A stretch of 33,165 nt of DNA from Hallerella porci (GTDB lineage: Bacteria; Fibrobacterota; Fibrobacteria; Fibrobacterales; Fibrobacteraceae): positions 1 to 33,165 of the forward strand of contig NZ_QGHD01000030.1 of the NCBI RefSeq assembly GCF_003148885.1, in the 5' to 3' direction. A program made the translations under genes and the position numbers. The notes below the pieces were generated by a model, which was given only the letters and a program-made list of their open reading frames with translations, made no database searches and had not been told where the DNA came from. Below are positions 24,814 through 33,074 of the stretch, one piece after another. Each line of letters opens with the position of its first letter. The stretch's first letter is position 1.

Positions 24814-26324
24814 ATAAAATCGTTCGTTGGATTCTGATTTCGCTGATGACGCTCAGCTTTGCTTCGGCGTTTGCGCAGGAAGCGGCTCCAAATAATAAAT
24901 TATACGACTTCCGGTTCGTGAATATGAACTTCAATGCCGCGTTCCAGTCGATTTCGACGATGGCGGGCGTGGACATTGTGCTTGCTCCGGATGTTTCGGG
25001 AAAAATTTCGAATCTTCAAGTGACGAAGAAGTCTTGGCAAGATGTGCTGAAACTCGTCTGCGACACGTATGATCTTACTTGGACGATTGAAGACAAGTAT
25101 GTCTATGTGCAGCGTTCGACCGCTTATCAAGAAAAGCAAAAACGCTTAGCGGATAAAGCGATGGAAGAAGAACGGAACGCTCCGCTCGTGCGCAAGAACT
25201 TCCAAGTGGAACACGCCAAAGCAGACGAACTCGTCAAAGTTCTCGAAACGATGAAGTCGAGCCGCGGTAAAATTACGACGGTGGAACGCACCAATTCCAT
25301 CATCGTTTACGATACCGAAAAGAGCCTTGCGCAGATGGAAAATGCGCTCGAAGAATTGGATGTGGAAACTCTCCAAATCATGATTACGGCAAAGCTCGTC
25401 GTCGTGTCTAGCGACTTAGCTCGTGAACTCGGTGTTGATTGGACTGCGAAAATGGGAACGACTGCACTTACACCGGGTGTTGCTGGAACGCCAACAGGGA
25501 GTGTTGCTGGAGCATCTCGGACAAGTGTTGCGATGCATTCCTTACCGAACAATGGCGTTTCTCCGGGCGTTACGAATGCTACGACCGCAATTTCGGCAAG
25601 TGTTTTGGATAATAATGTACAAGTTGCCGTGGCGAGCATCCTTTCGGACGCATCGACAGAAGTGCTTGCGACTCCGCAAATTTCGACGATGGATAACGTG
25701 GAAGCGCAAATCTTTATGGGCGACCAGATTTCAATCCGCGTGATCGATGATGACGGTGAATCTTCGACGAAGATGGTGGAAACCGGCATTAAATTGGTGG
25801 TGACTCCGCATGTTTCGGGCGATAACCGCATTATGTTGGATTTGCATCCGCAGAATGACTCTTACCGTTACGATGAAATGGGACAAGTTGTGATTAGTAA
25901 GCAAGAAGCCGAAACAAAAGTCGTCGTCGGCGATGGCGAAACGGTTGTTATCGGCGGCTTAACTCGTAACGAACATCAAGAAACCGAATCGGGAATTCCG
26001 TTCCTCATGGACATTCCGGTTCTCGGCAATCTTTTCAAGTACACAAAGAAAACGGTGACGAAAAACGACCTCGTCATCTTTGTGACGCCGCGGATTATTC
26101 ATAATTATGTGGGCAAATTCCCGCTTTCCGAAGCGCCGAAAACCAAGGTAGTTCCGGCGGCAGATGCAGAAAAGCAAGTTGCTCCGGTTGCAAAGCCCGT
26201 TCAAGCTCAGCCGCAAGAAGCGCAAGCTCAGCCCGCAGCAGAAGCCGCACCGCAGCCGAAAGAAGATGAAGCTGCAGTCGCGGGCGATTCAGTTCCCGCA
26301 GGAAGTGCCGAAGAAGGCTGGTAA
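24810..26324 (+). CDS. pilQ: Type IV pilus secretin PilQ (short form)
   Basis: The ATG overlaps the pilP stop as ATGA. The 504-residue protein has a signal peptide (residues about 1-22), an STN domain (about 30-105; FNAAFQSISTMAGVDIVLAPDVSG), a secretin-N domain (about 130-190), and the secretin beta-domain (about 195-435) with EVLATPQISTMDN, VVIGGLTRNE and IPVLGNLF. A Pro/Ala/Gln-rich tail follows (about 445-504). Usual PilQ carries one or more N-terminal AMIN domains and is longer; here they are absent, while the neighbouring PilP has AMIN-like domains. It forms the outer-membrane pore for the pilus. It is the last gene of pilMNOPQ, followed by a strong terminator. Confidence 0.94.
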   Translation: MNKIVRWILISLMTLSFASAFAQEAAPNNKLYDFRFVNMNFNAAFQSISTMAGVDIVLAPDVSGKISNLQVTKKSWQDVLKLVCDTYDLTWTIEDKYVYVQRSTAYQEKQKRLADKAMEEERNAPLVRKNFQVEHAKADELVKVLETMKSSRGKITTVERTNSIIVYDTEKSLAQMENALEELDVETLQIMITAKLVVVSSDLARELGVDWTAKMGTTALTPGVAGTPTGSVAGASRTSVAMHSLPNNGVSPGVTNATTAISASVLDNNVQVAVASILSDASTEVLATPQISTMDNVEAQIFMGDQISIRVIDDDGESSTKMVETGIKLVVTPHVSGDNRIMLDLHPQNDSYRYDEMGQVVISKQEAETKVVVGDGETVVIGGLTRNEHQETESGIPFLMDIPVLGNLFKYTKKTVTKNDLVIFVTPRIIHNYVGKFPLSEAPKTKVVPAADAEKQVAPVAKPVQAQPQEAQAQPAAEAAPQPKEDEAAVAGDSVPAGSAEEGW

Positions 26325-26350
26325 AATTTAATTTTGCAATAAAGCACCAA

Positions 26351-26377
26351 AAAGCACGGAAAAACCGTGCTTTTTTT
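26351..26377 (+). terminator. Terminator of the pilMNOPQ operon
   Basis: GCACGG-AAAAA-CCGTGC is followed by seven T, about 26 nt after the pilQ stop. Confidence 0.95.
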
Positions 26378-26494
26378 CGTGGAATCAAAATAAATGAATT
26401 AAATTAAGTCGTAAGTTAAAAATAAACGAATTTTCGAAAAAAAAAACGATTTTATACTATTTTAGATAAGAAACCGTTTCTGAATGGAAAGACA

Positions 26495-28330
26495 ATGGCT
26501 TCTTGCGTTAAAATAGAAAATTTGCATTTTTCAAATTCTTCTCTTCTGTTTGAAAACGGAAAGTTTTTCTGCATAAATCTTCAAGAAAAAACGTGTAAAG
26601 AAAAAATTTTTTGGAATGAAAAAAAGCGAATTGATTGTATTTTTATAGTAGAAAGCATCGTTTTGGGCTTTCTCAATTTTTGGATGTTTAAGGAAGCGGA
26701 AATGCACTCTATTTTGGTTGGAATTCAGTGTCTCGGAATCGCAATTTTAGCGGGTGAATTGGTGTATGCAAAATTGCATGCGCCGTCTTCTAATCAGAAT
26801 TATATGTCGGCGTTTATTGCGTGCACTTTCATGGTCTTTGTCGGCTATTTAATTGAAATGACTGCGACCACTGTCGATGTGGCGTTAATCGGGAAAAAAA
26901 TTAGTTACTTGGGAAAGCCTGCAGCTATTCTTTTGCCCGCATTTTTTGTCGCAAAAATTTGCAAAGTGAAAATCCCGCAAGGAATTAAAATTTCGCTGTT
27001 TCTTTATTCGGTGATAATTATTCTGATGGCGGTGACTTGTAATTATCATTATCTCTATTATACAAGTTATGCGCTGGACACGAGTGGGGTAGTTTCAAAG
27101 CTCAAAACGACGCCCGGAATTTTTTATCACAGTTTTTCGGTTTTAACAATCGGGGGAATTCTTTTTACGGCGGGAGTTTTGGTGCGCGCATTTCGCCATG
27201 TGAAAAGTTCTTGGGAAAAAGACAAACTTTTATTGATTTGTTTCATTCCTTTGGTGGGAATTCTTTGCAAATCGGTGTCGATGAGCGGAATTCTCGGCGA
27301 TTTTGATATTTCGTATGCGGCTTCTTTAGTAAGCTCCCTTTGCTTGTTATTATTCTTTGCCAAGTACAGCATTTTTGATGTGGTCGCCTTGAGCAAAGAC
27401 GCCGCCTTCGATGAACATCCGAGCGGATTTGTCGTTTTGGATAAACGCGATCAAGTCGTCTTAAAAAATAAAATGGCGATGAAACTTTATCCCGAAATTT
27501 TTGAACGCTTCGGACCCGATGACATTATCAAAAAATTGAAATCGCTGAGCAATCAAACTTTTAGTTTGCCGTCAAATAAAATTTTACGCGTAATCATTTA
27601 TCCGATTGTGAAAAAAGGAATGGAACGCGGAAATGTCATCGTCTTGCGCAATGTAACGGAAACGCAGACATATCAACATCGCTTAGAAGTGGAAGTGCGA
27701 AACCGCACCAAAGAAATCAAAGATTTGCAGCGTTCGGTGATTATGGCTTTTGCGAATGTCGCTGCAGTGCGAGATGTTTGCCCGCAAGATCATGTTAAAA
27801 ATACGAGTGAATGCGTCGAAGTCATCGCGAAAAGTTTGAAAGCGCATGGCGATTACGCAGAAATTCTCACGGACGAATATATTGCGAATTTGAAAAATGC
27901 AATGCCGCTGCACGATATTGGAAAAATCGCAATCTCGGATTCGATTTTGAAAAAGTCATCTGCATTAACGGATGCCGAAGTGGAAATTTTCAAAACGCAC
28001 ACGCAAATCGGCGCCAGACTTTTGGAAGAAAATTTAGCGGGATTGGAAGATGAAAATTTTGTCCGCATCGCCAAAGAAATTGCGAAATATCATCACGAGC
28101 GTTGGAATGGTAACGGCTACTTCGGCATGAAGGGCGAAGAAATTCCGTTGAGTGCGCGCATTGCGGCAATCGCCGATAGTTTTGATTATTTAATTGCCAA
28201 TCCGCAGTTTGCAAAAACAATGACCCAAGAAGAAGCGGTTCAAAAAATTCAAGTGCTGCGAGGTGCTGATTTTGAACCGTGCATTGTAGATGCTTTCGTG
28301 CGGGAAATTTCAACGATTTGGAAAAGTTGA
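26495..28330 (+). CDS. Membrane HD-GYP-type c-di-GMP phosphodiesterase (GYF variant)
   Basis: This 611-residue protein has an N-terminal region with about seven to eight membrane helices (residues about 47-300), a PAS-like domain (about 305-390), a coiled coil (about 390-415) and an HD-GYP domain (about 420-611). The metal residues are present: H433, H473-D474 (LHDIGKI), H502 (THTQIG) and HHE at 533-535. The hallmark GYP is GYF (541-543, WNGNGYFGMKGEEIPL). It probably hydrolyses c-di-GMP in response to a membrane or extracellular signal. A weak promoter (TTTTCG at 26431, TATACT at 26453) lies upstream. The next gene starts 22 nt later, so both form an operon. Confidence 0.85.
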   Translation: MASCVKIENLHFSNSSLLFENGKFFCINLQEKTCKEKIFWNEKKRIDCIFIVESIVLGFLNFWMFKEAEMHSILVGIQCLGIAILAGELVYAKLHAPSSNQNYMSAFIACTFMVFVGYLIEMTATTVDVALIGKKISYLGKPAAILLPAFFVAKICKVKIPQGIKISLFLYSVIIILMAVTCNYHYLYYTSYALDTSGVVSKLKTTPGIFYHSFSVLTIGGILFTAGVLVRAFRHVKSSWEKDKLLLICFIPLVGILCKSVSMSGILGDFDISYAASLVSSLCLLLFFAKYSIFDVVALSKDAAFDEHPSGFVVLDKRDQVVLKNKMAMKLYPEIFERFGPDDIIKKLKSLSNQTFSLPSNKILRVIIYPIVKKGMERGNVIVLRNVTETQTYQHRLEVEVRNRTKEIKDLQRSVIMAFANVAAVRDVCPQDHVKNTSECVEVIAKSLKAHGDYAEILTDEYIANLKNAMPLHDIGKIAISDSILKKSSALTDAEVEIFKTHTQIGARLLEENLAGLEDENFVRIAKEIAKYHHERWNGNGYFGMKGEEIPLSARIAAIADSFDYLIANPQFAKTMTQEEAVQKIQVLRGADFEPCIVDAFVREISTIWKS

Positions 28331-28352
28331 GTTGGCGAATGGAGTTTGCGTT

Positions 28353-30647
28353 ATGTTAACAGTTTACTTTGTAGGTATTTTGATTTTTCTCGGCGTCATG
28401 AATTGGATGGCGTTTGGCGTTGTCAAACGGAAATCCGTTGTGCTGAAAACGCTGTGGAATGTGGTTTTGTTCATCAATCTCGTCGTAATTTCGAGCGTCC
28501 TTTCGACATTTATTCCGAATCATTTTGCGGCGGTGTTCTCGCGGAGCGTGCATTATATCGCAACGCAGTGGATGCTTTTTTATGTGCTGCTTTTCTTTGA
28601 ACGTTATACGAAAAAATCCGAAGATTATAAATACGTTCGTCGAATTACTTTTGTCGTTTCAATTATCAATAGCGTTTCGCTTTTGCTCAATCCATTCTTC
28701 GGGCACATCGTCATCGGTGAATGGACGCAATCTATATCGGGAATGTCTTTTTGGGAATTTATCAATGTAAAACCTGGCTATTACATTTTCCATTTTATTT
28801 ACATCACAATTCTTTCGCTGTTTATTTTCTTGAGTTTAATTCATCGTGTGGTAATCGCATCGCAGCATACTCGTATGAAATATATGACGACTCTCGTTTT
28901 AATTTCGTCGAGCATTCTTCTCGAAGTGATTGCATCGTATCGCAGCGAACATCTTTACGATTATCCGCTCTTTGCTTATATGCTTTCGATGATTTTAATC
29001 ATCTATTATGCACTTTGTTATGTGACAAAATCTGTCGTCGAAAAAACGTTGACGCAGATTATGCTCGAAACCGATATTGGAACAGTTTGCTTCGACGCCG
29101 AAGAAAAATGCATTTACGCAAACGATGCGATGAAAAAAATTTACGGCGAAAAAATGAAATTAAACGACTACGAAGAAATTTGTAAAACGGATTTATTCGG
29201 CGTTTCCTTGAATAAGCAAATCGAAAAATCTTTTGAAAAAGAAGTTGTCACGCCTTTGGGAAAACGCTATTTCGATGTTTCGTTCCGCAAATTAAAAGAC
29301 GAACATGGAAATGATATCGGCTGTTATTTCTTGTATCAAGATAAAACCGCCTTTATGAAAAAAGCGCTTGACGATTGCTATCGTTTAACTCACGACGAAA
29401 TCACCGGATTTTATAATCGTCGCCGTTTCATTGAAATCGTAGACAAAAATCATCGGCGTCATCGCGATGACGAATATTACATTGTCTGCACCGATATTAA
29501 AGATTTTAAACTTTTGAACGATCTTTTTGATCGCATCACCGGAAACGATGTGCTGCGGAGAATGTCGGAAATTTTTGCAGAAATTATGCCGAAAAGTGCA
29601 GTTTGCGCAAGGCTTCAGAGCGACCGTTTTGCGTTCTATTTGAAAAAAGATGAATTTAATCGTTTAAAATATTTGAATGCGATTGGGACCATTTCTAAAC
29701 TCCTTGCCGAAAAAGATTATCAGATTCTAGTGCACACGGGAATTTACGAAACGAAGGGCTGCGAAGAATCCGCTTCGACGATGTGCGATCGCGCGCACAT
29801 GGCAATTTCGCTCATCAAAGAAGATTACAATAAAAAAATTTCGTTCTATGATAAAAAATTCTTGGTGACGGCGCTCCGCGAAAAACGTTACACGAGTGAA
29901 TTTGAAGTGGCACTTTCTAAGCGGCAATTTAAAATGTATTTGCAAGCGCAAGTGACGCCGAACGGAAATGTCTGCGGCGCCGAAGCGCTTGTGCGTTGGA
30001 TTCATCCTGAAAGCGGACTTATCCCGCCGTATGAATTCATCAGTGTTTTTGAAAAATCAGGATTGATTCATAAATTGGATTTATTTATTTGGGAAGAAGC
30101 GGCGAAAAAATTAGCGGAATGGAAAAAAGAAGGCCGCGACGATTTGCATATTTCGGTGAATATTTCGACGAAAGATTTTCAGCATTTGGATTTATTCGCC
30201 ACATTTACGAATCTTGTGCGCAAATATGGAATTTCTCCGCAAAAATTAAAGTTGGAAATTACAGAAAGTTCGATGATGTTGGATTTGGAAAAGCAACTTT
30301 TGCTGATTGATAAACTGCAAAATTTCGGATTTGACATTGAAATCGATGACTTTGGCAGCGGCTATTCTTCGCTCAATATGCTCAAATCGATTCACGCCAA
30401 TGTGCTGAAATTGGATATGGGATTTTTGCGCAATATCAAAGAAGTCGATGCTTTGCGCGCTAAAGATATTTTGAAATCGACTGTCAATTTGGCAAAGGTT
30501 TTGAAAATGACGGTGATTACCGAAGGCGTTGAAACTTTGGATCAAGTTGAATTTTTAACGCAAGCGGGCAGCGATTATTTCCAAGGTTATTATTTTGCAA
30601 AGCCAATTTCTGTCGGCGACTTTGAAGAAAAATTCTTAAAACAATAA
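28353..30647 (+). CDS. 7TM-PAS-GGDEF(degenerate)-EAL phosphodiesterase
   Basis: The start ATG at 28353 has GGAG 9 nt upstream; an in-frame ATG at 28290 lies inside the HD-GYP gene and is rejected. The 764-residue protein has seven membrane helices (residues about 1-226, like histidine-kinase N-terminal 7TM domains) and a PAS-like domain (about 235-335). A GGDEF domain (about 340-500) has QSDRF (422-426) in place of GGDEF and so is presumably inactive. The EAL domain (about 510-762) has its catalytic residues: E544-A545-L546, N603, E635, DDFG 665-668, K686, E724 and Q744. It should degrade c-di-GMP. It pairs in an operon with the HD-GYP protein. Confidence 0.9.
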   Translation: MLTVYFVGILIFLGVMNWMAFGVVKRKSVVLKTLWNVVLFINLVVISSVLSTFIPNHFAAVFSRSVHYIATQWMLFYVLLFFERYTKKSEDYKYVRRITFVVSIINSVSLLLNPFFGHIVIGEWTQSISGMSFWEFINVKPGYYIFHFIYITILSLFIFLSLIHRVVIASQHTRMKYMTTLVLISSSILLEVIASYRSEHLYDYPLFAYMLSMILIIYYALCYVTKSVVEKTLTQIMLETDIGTVCFDAEEKCIYANDAMKKIYGEKMKLNDYEEICKTDLFGVSLNKQIEKSFEKEVVTPLGKRYFDVSFRKLKDEHGNDIGCYFLYQDKTAFMKKALDDCYRLTHDEITGFYNRRRFIEIVDKNHRRHRDDEYYIVCTDIKDFKLLNDLFDRITGNDVLRRMSEIFAEIMPKSAVCARLQSDRFAFYLKKDEFNRLKYLNAIGTISKLLAEKDYQILVHTGIYETKGCEESASTMCDRAHMAISLIKEDYNKKISFYDKKFLVTALREKRYTSEFEVALSKRQFKMYLQAQVTPNGNVCGAEALVRWIHPESGLIPPYEFISVFEKSGLIHKLDLFIWEEAAKKLAEWKKEGRDDLHISVNISTKDFQHLDLFATFTNLVRKYGISPQKLKLEITESSMMLDLEKQLLLIDKLQNFGFDIEIDDFGSGYSSLNMLKSIHANVLKLDMGFLRNIKEVDALRAKDILKSTVNLAKVLKMTVITEGVETLDQVEFLTQAGSDYFQGYYFAKPISVGDFEEKFLKQ

Positions 30648-30670
30648 GTGTTGAAAATTGACGAAAGAAT

Positions 30671-30694
30671 GCGCGCCTTTGGCGCGCTCTTTCA
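30671..30694 (+). terminator. Terminator of the HD-GYP/EAL operon
   Basis: GCGCGCC-TTT-GGCGCGC is followed by TCTTTCATTTT, about 24 nt past the stop codon. Outer GAAAG/CTTTC bases extend the pairing. Confidence 0.85.
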
Positions 30695-30714
30695 TTTTGC
30701 GGAGCATTCGGTAA

Positions 30715-30747
30715 TTGACATTGTTTGTCAAAAGGTGTTTCTATATT
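30715..30747 (+). promoter_or_regulatory. Promoter/operator P1: TGACA-N5-TGTCAAA-N11-class element
   Basis: TTGACA-N5-TGTCAA forms an inverted repeat at 30715-30731. After TGTCA (30726-30730) and 11 further bases comes TATATT (30742-30747). The predicted start, near 30754, leaves a short leader before AAGGAG at 30761 and the ATG at 30773. The same arrangement occurs at 31154-31185. Confidence 0.55.
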
Positions 30748-30772
30748 TATAGCATCAACAAAGGAGATGTAT

Positions 30773-31144
30773 ATGATGAACACGCAGATGAATTCGGTAG
30801 TGGTTTGGACTCAGCATGCAATGCAACGCGCGGCAGAACGTTTAATTCCATCGGATTTGGCGAATTTAGGATTGGCGTTTTGCAAAAAAGTGACGCGTGG
30901 TCATTATATATTTCACGGCAGAAAGGATATGAATGCGCGGGATTATCAACAATTAGATCCGCGTATCAAGAAAAAAGTGGACAAAATGCATCGCGACATT
31001 TGCTTTGTCATCGAAGAAAATACATTGCTCACCATTTTTTATGTAGAAAATCGGGTGAACAAAAAATTTTCCCAGATTACAAAACATAAAGAGAAGCAAA
31101 ATGCGACAAGACGTGAATGGATGAATTTAGCAAAAGCGTGTTAA
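30773..31144 (+). CDS. Small protein of unknown function, DUF4258-like pattern
   Basis: From the ATG at 30773 this is a 123-residue protein. AAGGAG at 30761-30766 gives the ideal 6-nt spacing to 30773, whereas the ATG at 30767 is too close and the frame open from 30725 lies inside the promoter. The opening WTQHAMQRAAERLIPSDLANLGL resembles the HAxxRxxERGI motif of DUF4258-type proteins, some of which sit in toxin-like loci. Positions ICFVIEENTLLTIFYVENR form beta-strands near the end. There is no signal peptide or membrane helix. I do not recognise a function. No antitoxin gene adjoins it, but a candidate small RNA follows. Confidence 0.65.
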   Translation: MMNTQMNSVVVWTQHAMQRAAERLIPSDLANLGLAFCKKVTRGHYIFHGRKDMNARDYQQLDPRIKKKVDKMHRDICFVIEENTLLTIFYVENRVNKKFSQITKHKEKQNATRREWMNLAKAC

Positions 31145-31153
31145 TTTTATTTG

Positions 31154-31185
31154 TGACAAATGTTGTCAAATCGCAGTTGTATATT
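31154..31185 (+). promoter_or_regulatory. Promoter/operator P2, same architecture as P1
   Basis: TGACA (31154-31158), five bases, TGTCAAA (31164-31170), nine bases, then TATATTT (31180-31186) match P1 base for base in layout. Spacer bases differ between the two sites, so this is not a simple duplication. It would start a transcript near 31192. Confidence 0.5.
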
Positions 31186-31191
31186 TGTAAA

Positions 31192-31290
31192 GTGTGAAGA
31201 AAGCGTTTCTTCTATCGAAAAAGTTTCCCGATATCATTTCGGGCGAGAGGGCAGCAAATAGCGCGGGATTTTCCCGCGCTATTTCAATTT
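31192..31290 (+). ncRNA. Candidate small RNA with three hairpins
   Basis: Just downstream of P2 there is no open reading frame, but there are three consecutive hairpins. The first is GAAGAAA-GCG-TTTCTTC (31196-31212), a perfect 7-bp stem. The second is CCCGA...TCGGG (31227-31243). The third is a 13-bp perfect stem AAATAGCGCGGGA-TTT-TCCCGCGCTATTT (31256-31284) ending in TTTC, which looks like a terminator. A transcript of about 95 nt is predicted. It matches no RNA family I can recognise. The last hairpin may simply terminate transcription of the small gene at 30773. The rest of 31291-31383 shows nothing. Confidence 0.4.
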
Positions 31291-31383
31291 GTCTGCATTT
31301 TACGAATAAAGTTTTAGACTGCGTTTTGCGTTTTGCAAAAGGAAATATTTATTTTTGAATTAAATGGAAAGGAAATTTTGGGA

Positions 31384-33003
31384 ATGAAAATTTTTAATTC
31401 AGTTGCATTTTTTGGTATCATTTTTACGGCTGCTTTCTGGGTGGGATGTTCTCAAACTGCTTCGAGATCGACTTCTGACGATTTGGCTGTTGAAAGTTCC
31501 AGTTCGGAAAAGTTGAATGGAGAAAGCAGTTCTAGCACAAAAAGCTCCGAGAGCAAAAGGGAAAGTTCGAGTTCTAAAGAAAATTCTAGCAGCAGTGTTA
31601 TCGATGCGGAAAATTGCATCGGCGATTCGGGAAAAGCTTGGGATGGCACCACGGCAAAAAATTTTGCATGCGGAAATGGAACAGCGAAAAATCCTTATGT
31701 GATTTTAACCGCAGAACAACTCGCTTATTTTTCATTTGTTACAAACGCAAGCGATAAAAAATACGACGGAAAATATTTTAAGCTCGGCGCAGACATTGTA
31801 TTAAACGAAGGCGAAATCATTGACGAAAATGGCGCACTTCAAGCGGACACGGCACAGCTTCACAAATGGACGTCGGTGGGAAATTCAAAAATCACATTCA
31901 GTGGAAGTTTTGATGGAGCAAATCATTCGATTCGTGCCATGTTTATAAGCACCACAAGTAAATATAACGGCTTGTTTGGAAATTCCAAAGGAACCATCAA
32001 AAATTTAACGCTCAAAAATTCTTGGGTTGAAGGCGGTGAAAATACAGCCGGTGTTGTCGGTTACAATACAGGAATCATTGAAAATGTGACAAATGAATCG
32101 AGCGTGACAAGTCAAGAAAAATGCGTTGGCGGCGTTGTCGGAGAAACTTATTATCACGGTTCATTTGAAAATTCAACTTTAAAAAATGTAAAAAATCGTG
32201 GAATGATTGTTGGAAACCTCAATGTAGGCGGGATTGTTGGCTGTGCAAATTATGTTACGATAAACCGAGCTGAAAATTTTGCTGACATTCAAGGCTACGG
32301 ATTTGTGGGTGGCATTGCGGGAGCAATTGGTTCCAATTCAAAAAATAATTTGCAGAATTTAAAGAATGCAAATAAAATTACGGGAACCGATTTTGTCGGA
32401 GGCATTGCAGGCTCTTGTGGTGGAAATTTATCGTCTTATCATAATTCTAGGATGCCATCTTATTACTGTTCACAATATTCTACTTGCGGAAAAATTTCAA
32501 ATGCAAAAAATACAGCCTCAATTGAAGGCAAAAATTATGTCGGCGGTGTGATCGGCGTTTTATGTAGCGGTGAATTTTCTTCGCTCAGCAATACCGCAGA
32601 TGTTGTCGGAGAATACGGCGTTGCGGGCGTTATCGGAGCAGTCGGAAATTCCACTTCTGAAGCATTATACAATATCGGAAACATTTCGGGCTCAACTTAT
32701 GTCGGTGGCATTTTTGCAAGCCAAAGCGAAAGCGTTTCTAGTGCTGCATACACCACAGGGAAAGTCGAAGGTGATTCTTTAGTTGGGTTAATGATTGGGA
32801 ACAATTACAATTCAACGATTGCAGATTACTATTATTTAGAACAAAGTAATCAAGAAGCTTTTGGTAAAAATGATGGCGGAGGCGTTGCAACTCCAAAGTC
32901 TGAAAAAGAAATGAAGTCAAAAAATTTCGCAGAACTTTTAGGCGAAAGTTTCGCATACGATTCAAATGAACGTTTTCCGATTTTAACTTGGGAACAAAAC
33001 TAA
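31384..33003 (+). CDS. Serine-linker GLUG-repeat surface lipoprotein
   Basis: The ATG at 31384 starts a lipoprotein signal (MKIFNSVAFFGIIFTAAFWVGC); an earlier in-frame start at 31333 is rejected because it would bury the signal. After the lipid Cys, residues about 25-75 are a Ser-rich tether (SSSSEK, SSSSTKSS, SSSSKENSSSS), a style common in Fibrobacter surface proteins. The rest is a long run of GLUG-like beta repeats (NTAGVVGYNTG, CVGGVVGE, NVGGIVGCANY, FVGGIAGA, YVGGVIGV), probably a beta-helix. Paired Cys occur in NCIGDSGKAWDG...NFACGNG. A role in adhesion or surface binding is inferred. The IS256-type element begins within 2 bases of its stop. Confidence 0.85.
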   Translation: MKIFNSVAFFGIIFTAAFWVGCSQTASRSTSDDLAVESSSSEKLNGESSSSTKSSESKRESSSSKENSSSSVIDAENCIGDSGKAWDGTTAKNFACGNGTAKNPYVILTAEQLAYFSFVTNASDKKYDGKYFKLGADIVLNEGEIIDENGALQADTAQLHKWTSVGNSKITFSGSFDGANHSIRAMFISTTSKYNGLFGNSKGTIKNLTLKNSWVEGGENTAGVVGYNTGIIENVTNESSVTSQEKCVGGVVGETYYHGSFENSTLKNVKNRGMIVGNLNVGGIVGCANYVTINRAENFADIQGYGFVGGIAGAIGSNSKNNLQNLKNANKITGTDFVGGIAGSCGGNLSSYHNSRMPSYYCSQYSTCGKISNAKNTASIEGKNYVGGVIGVLCSGEFSSLSNTADVVGEYGVAGVIGAVGNSTSEALYNIGNISGSTYVGGIFASQSESVSSAAYTTGKVEGDSLVGLMIGNNYNSTIADYYYLEQSNQEAFGKNDGGGVATPKSEKEMKSKNFAELLGESFAYDSNERFPILTWEQN

Positions 33004-33004
33004 C

Positions 33005-33060
33005 AGACTCTATCCATAAAACTGTGTCATTCACCACCAAGCATCATTTGAAAAATGATG
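33005..33060 (+). mobile_element. Left end of an IS256/Mutator-type element
   Basis: From about 33005 the sequence AGACTCTATCCATAAAACTG has the look of an IS256-family terminal inverted repeat, followed by the transposase start at 33075. A perfect 8-bp hairpin (CATCATTT-GAA-AAATGATG, 33042-33060) lies between, possibly limiting external read-through. The right end is outside the window. Confidence 0.6.
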
Positions 33061-33074
33061 TAAATTGAGGAACT

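Noticed and set aside
29727-30005. Minus-strand frame inside the EAL gene
   Set aside because: Antisense shadow without RBS or domain.
30773-31290. Firm call of a type III toxin-antitoxin system
   Set aside because: The protein is not a recognisable ToxN/CptN homologue and the RNA lacks tandem repeats; kept only as a speculative link.
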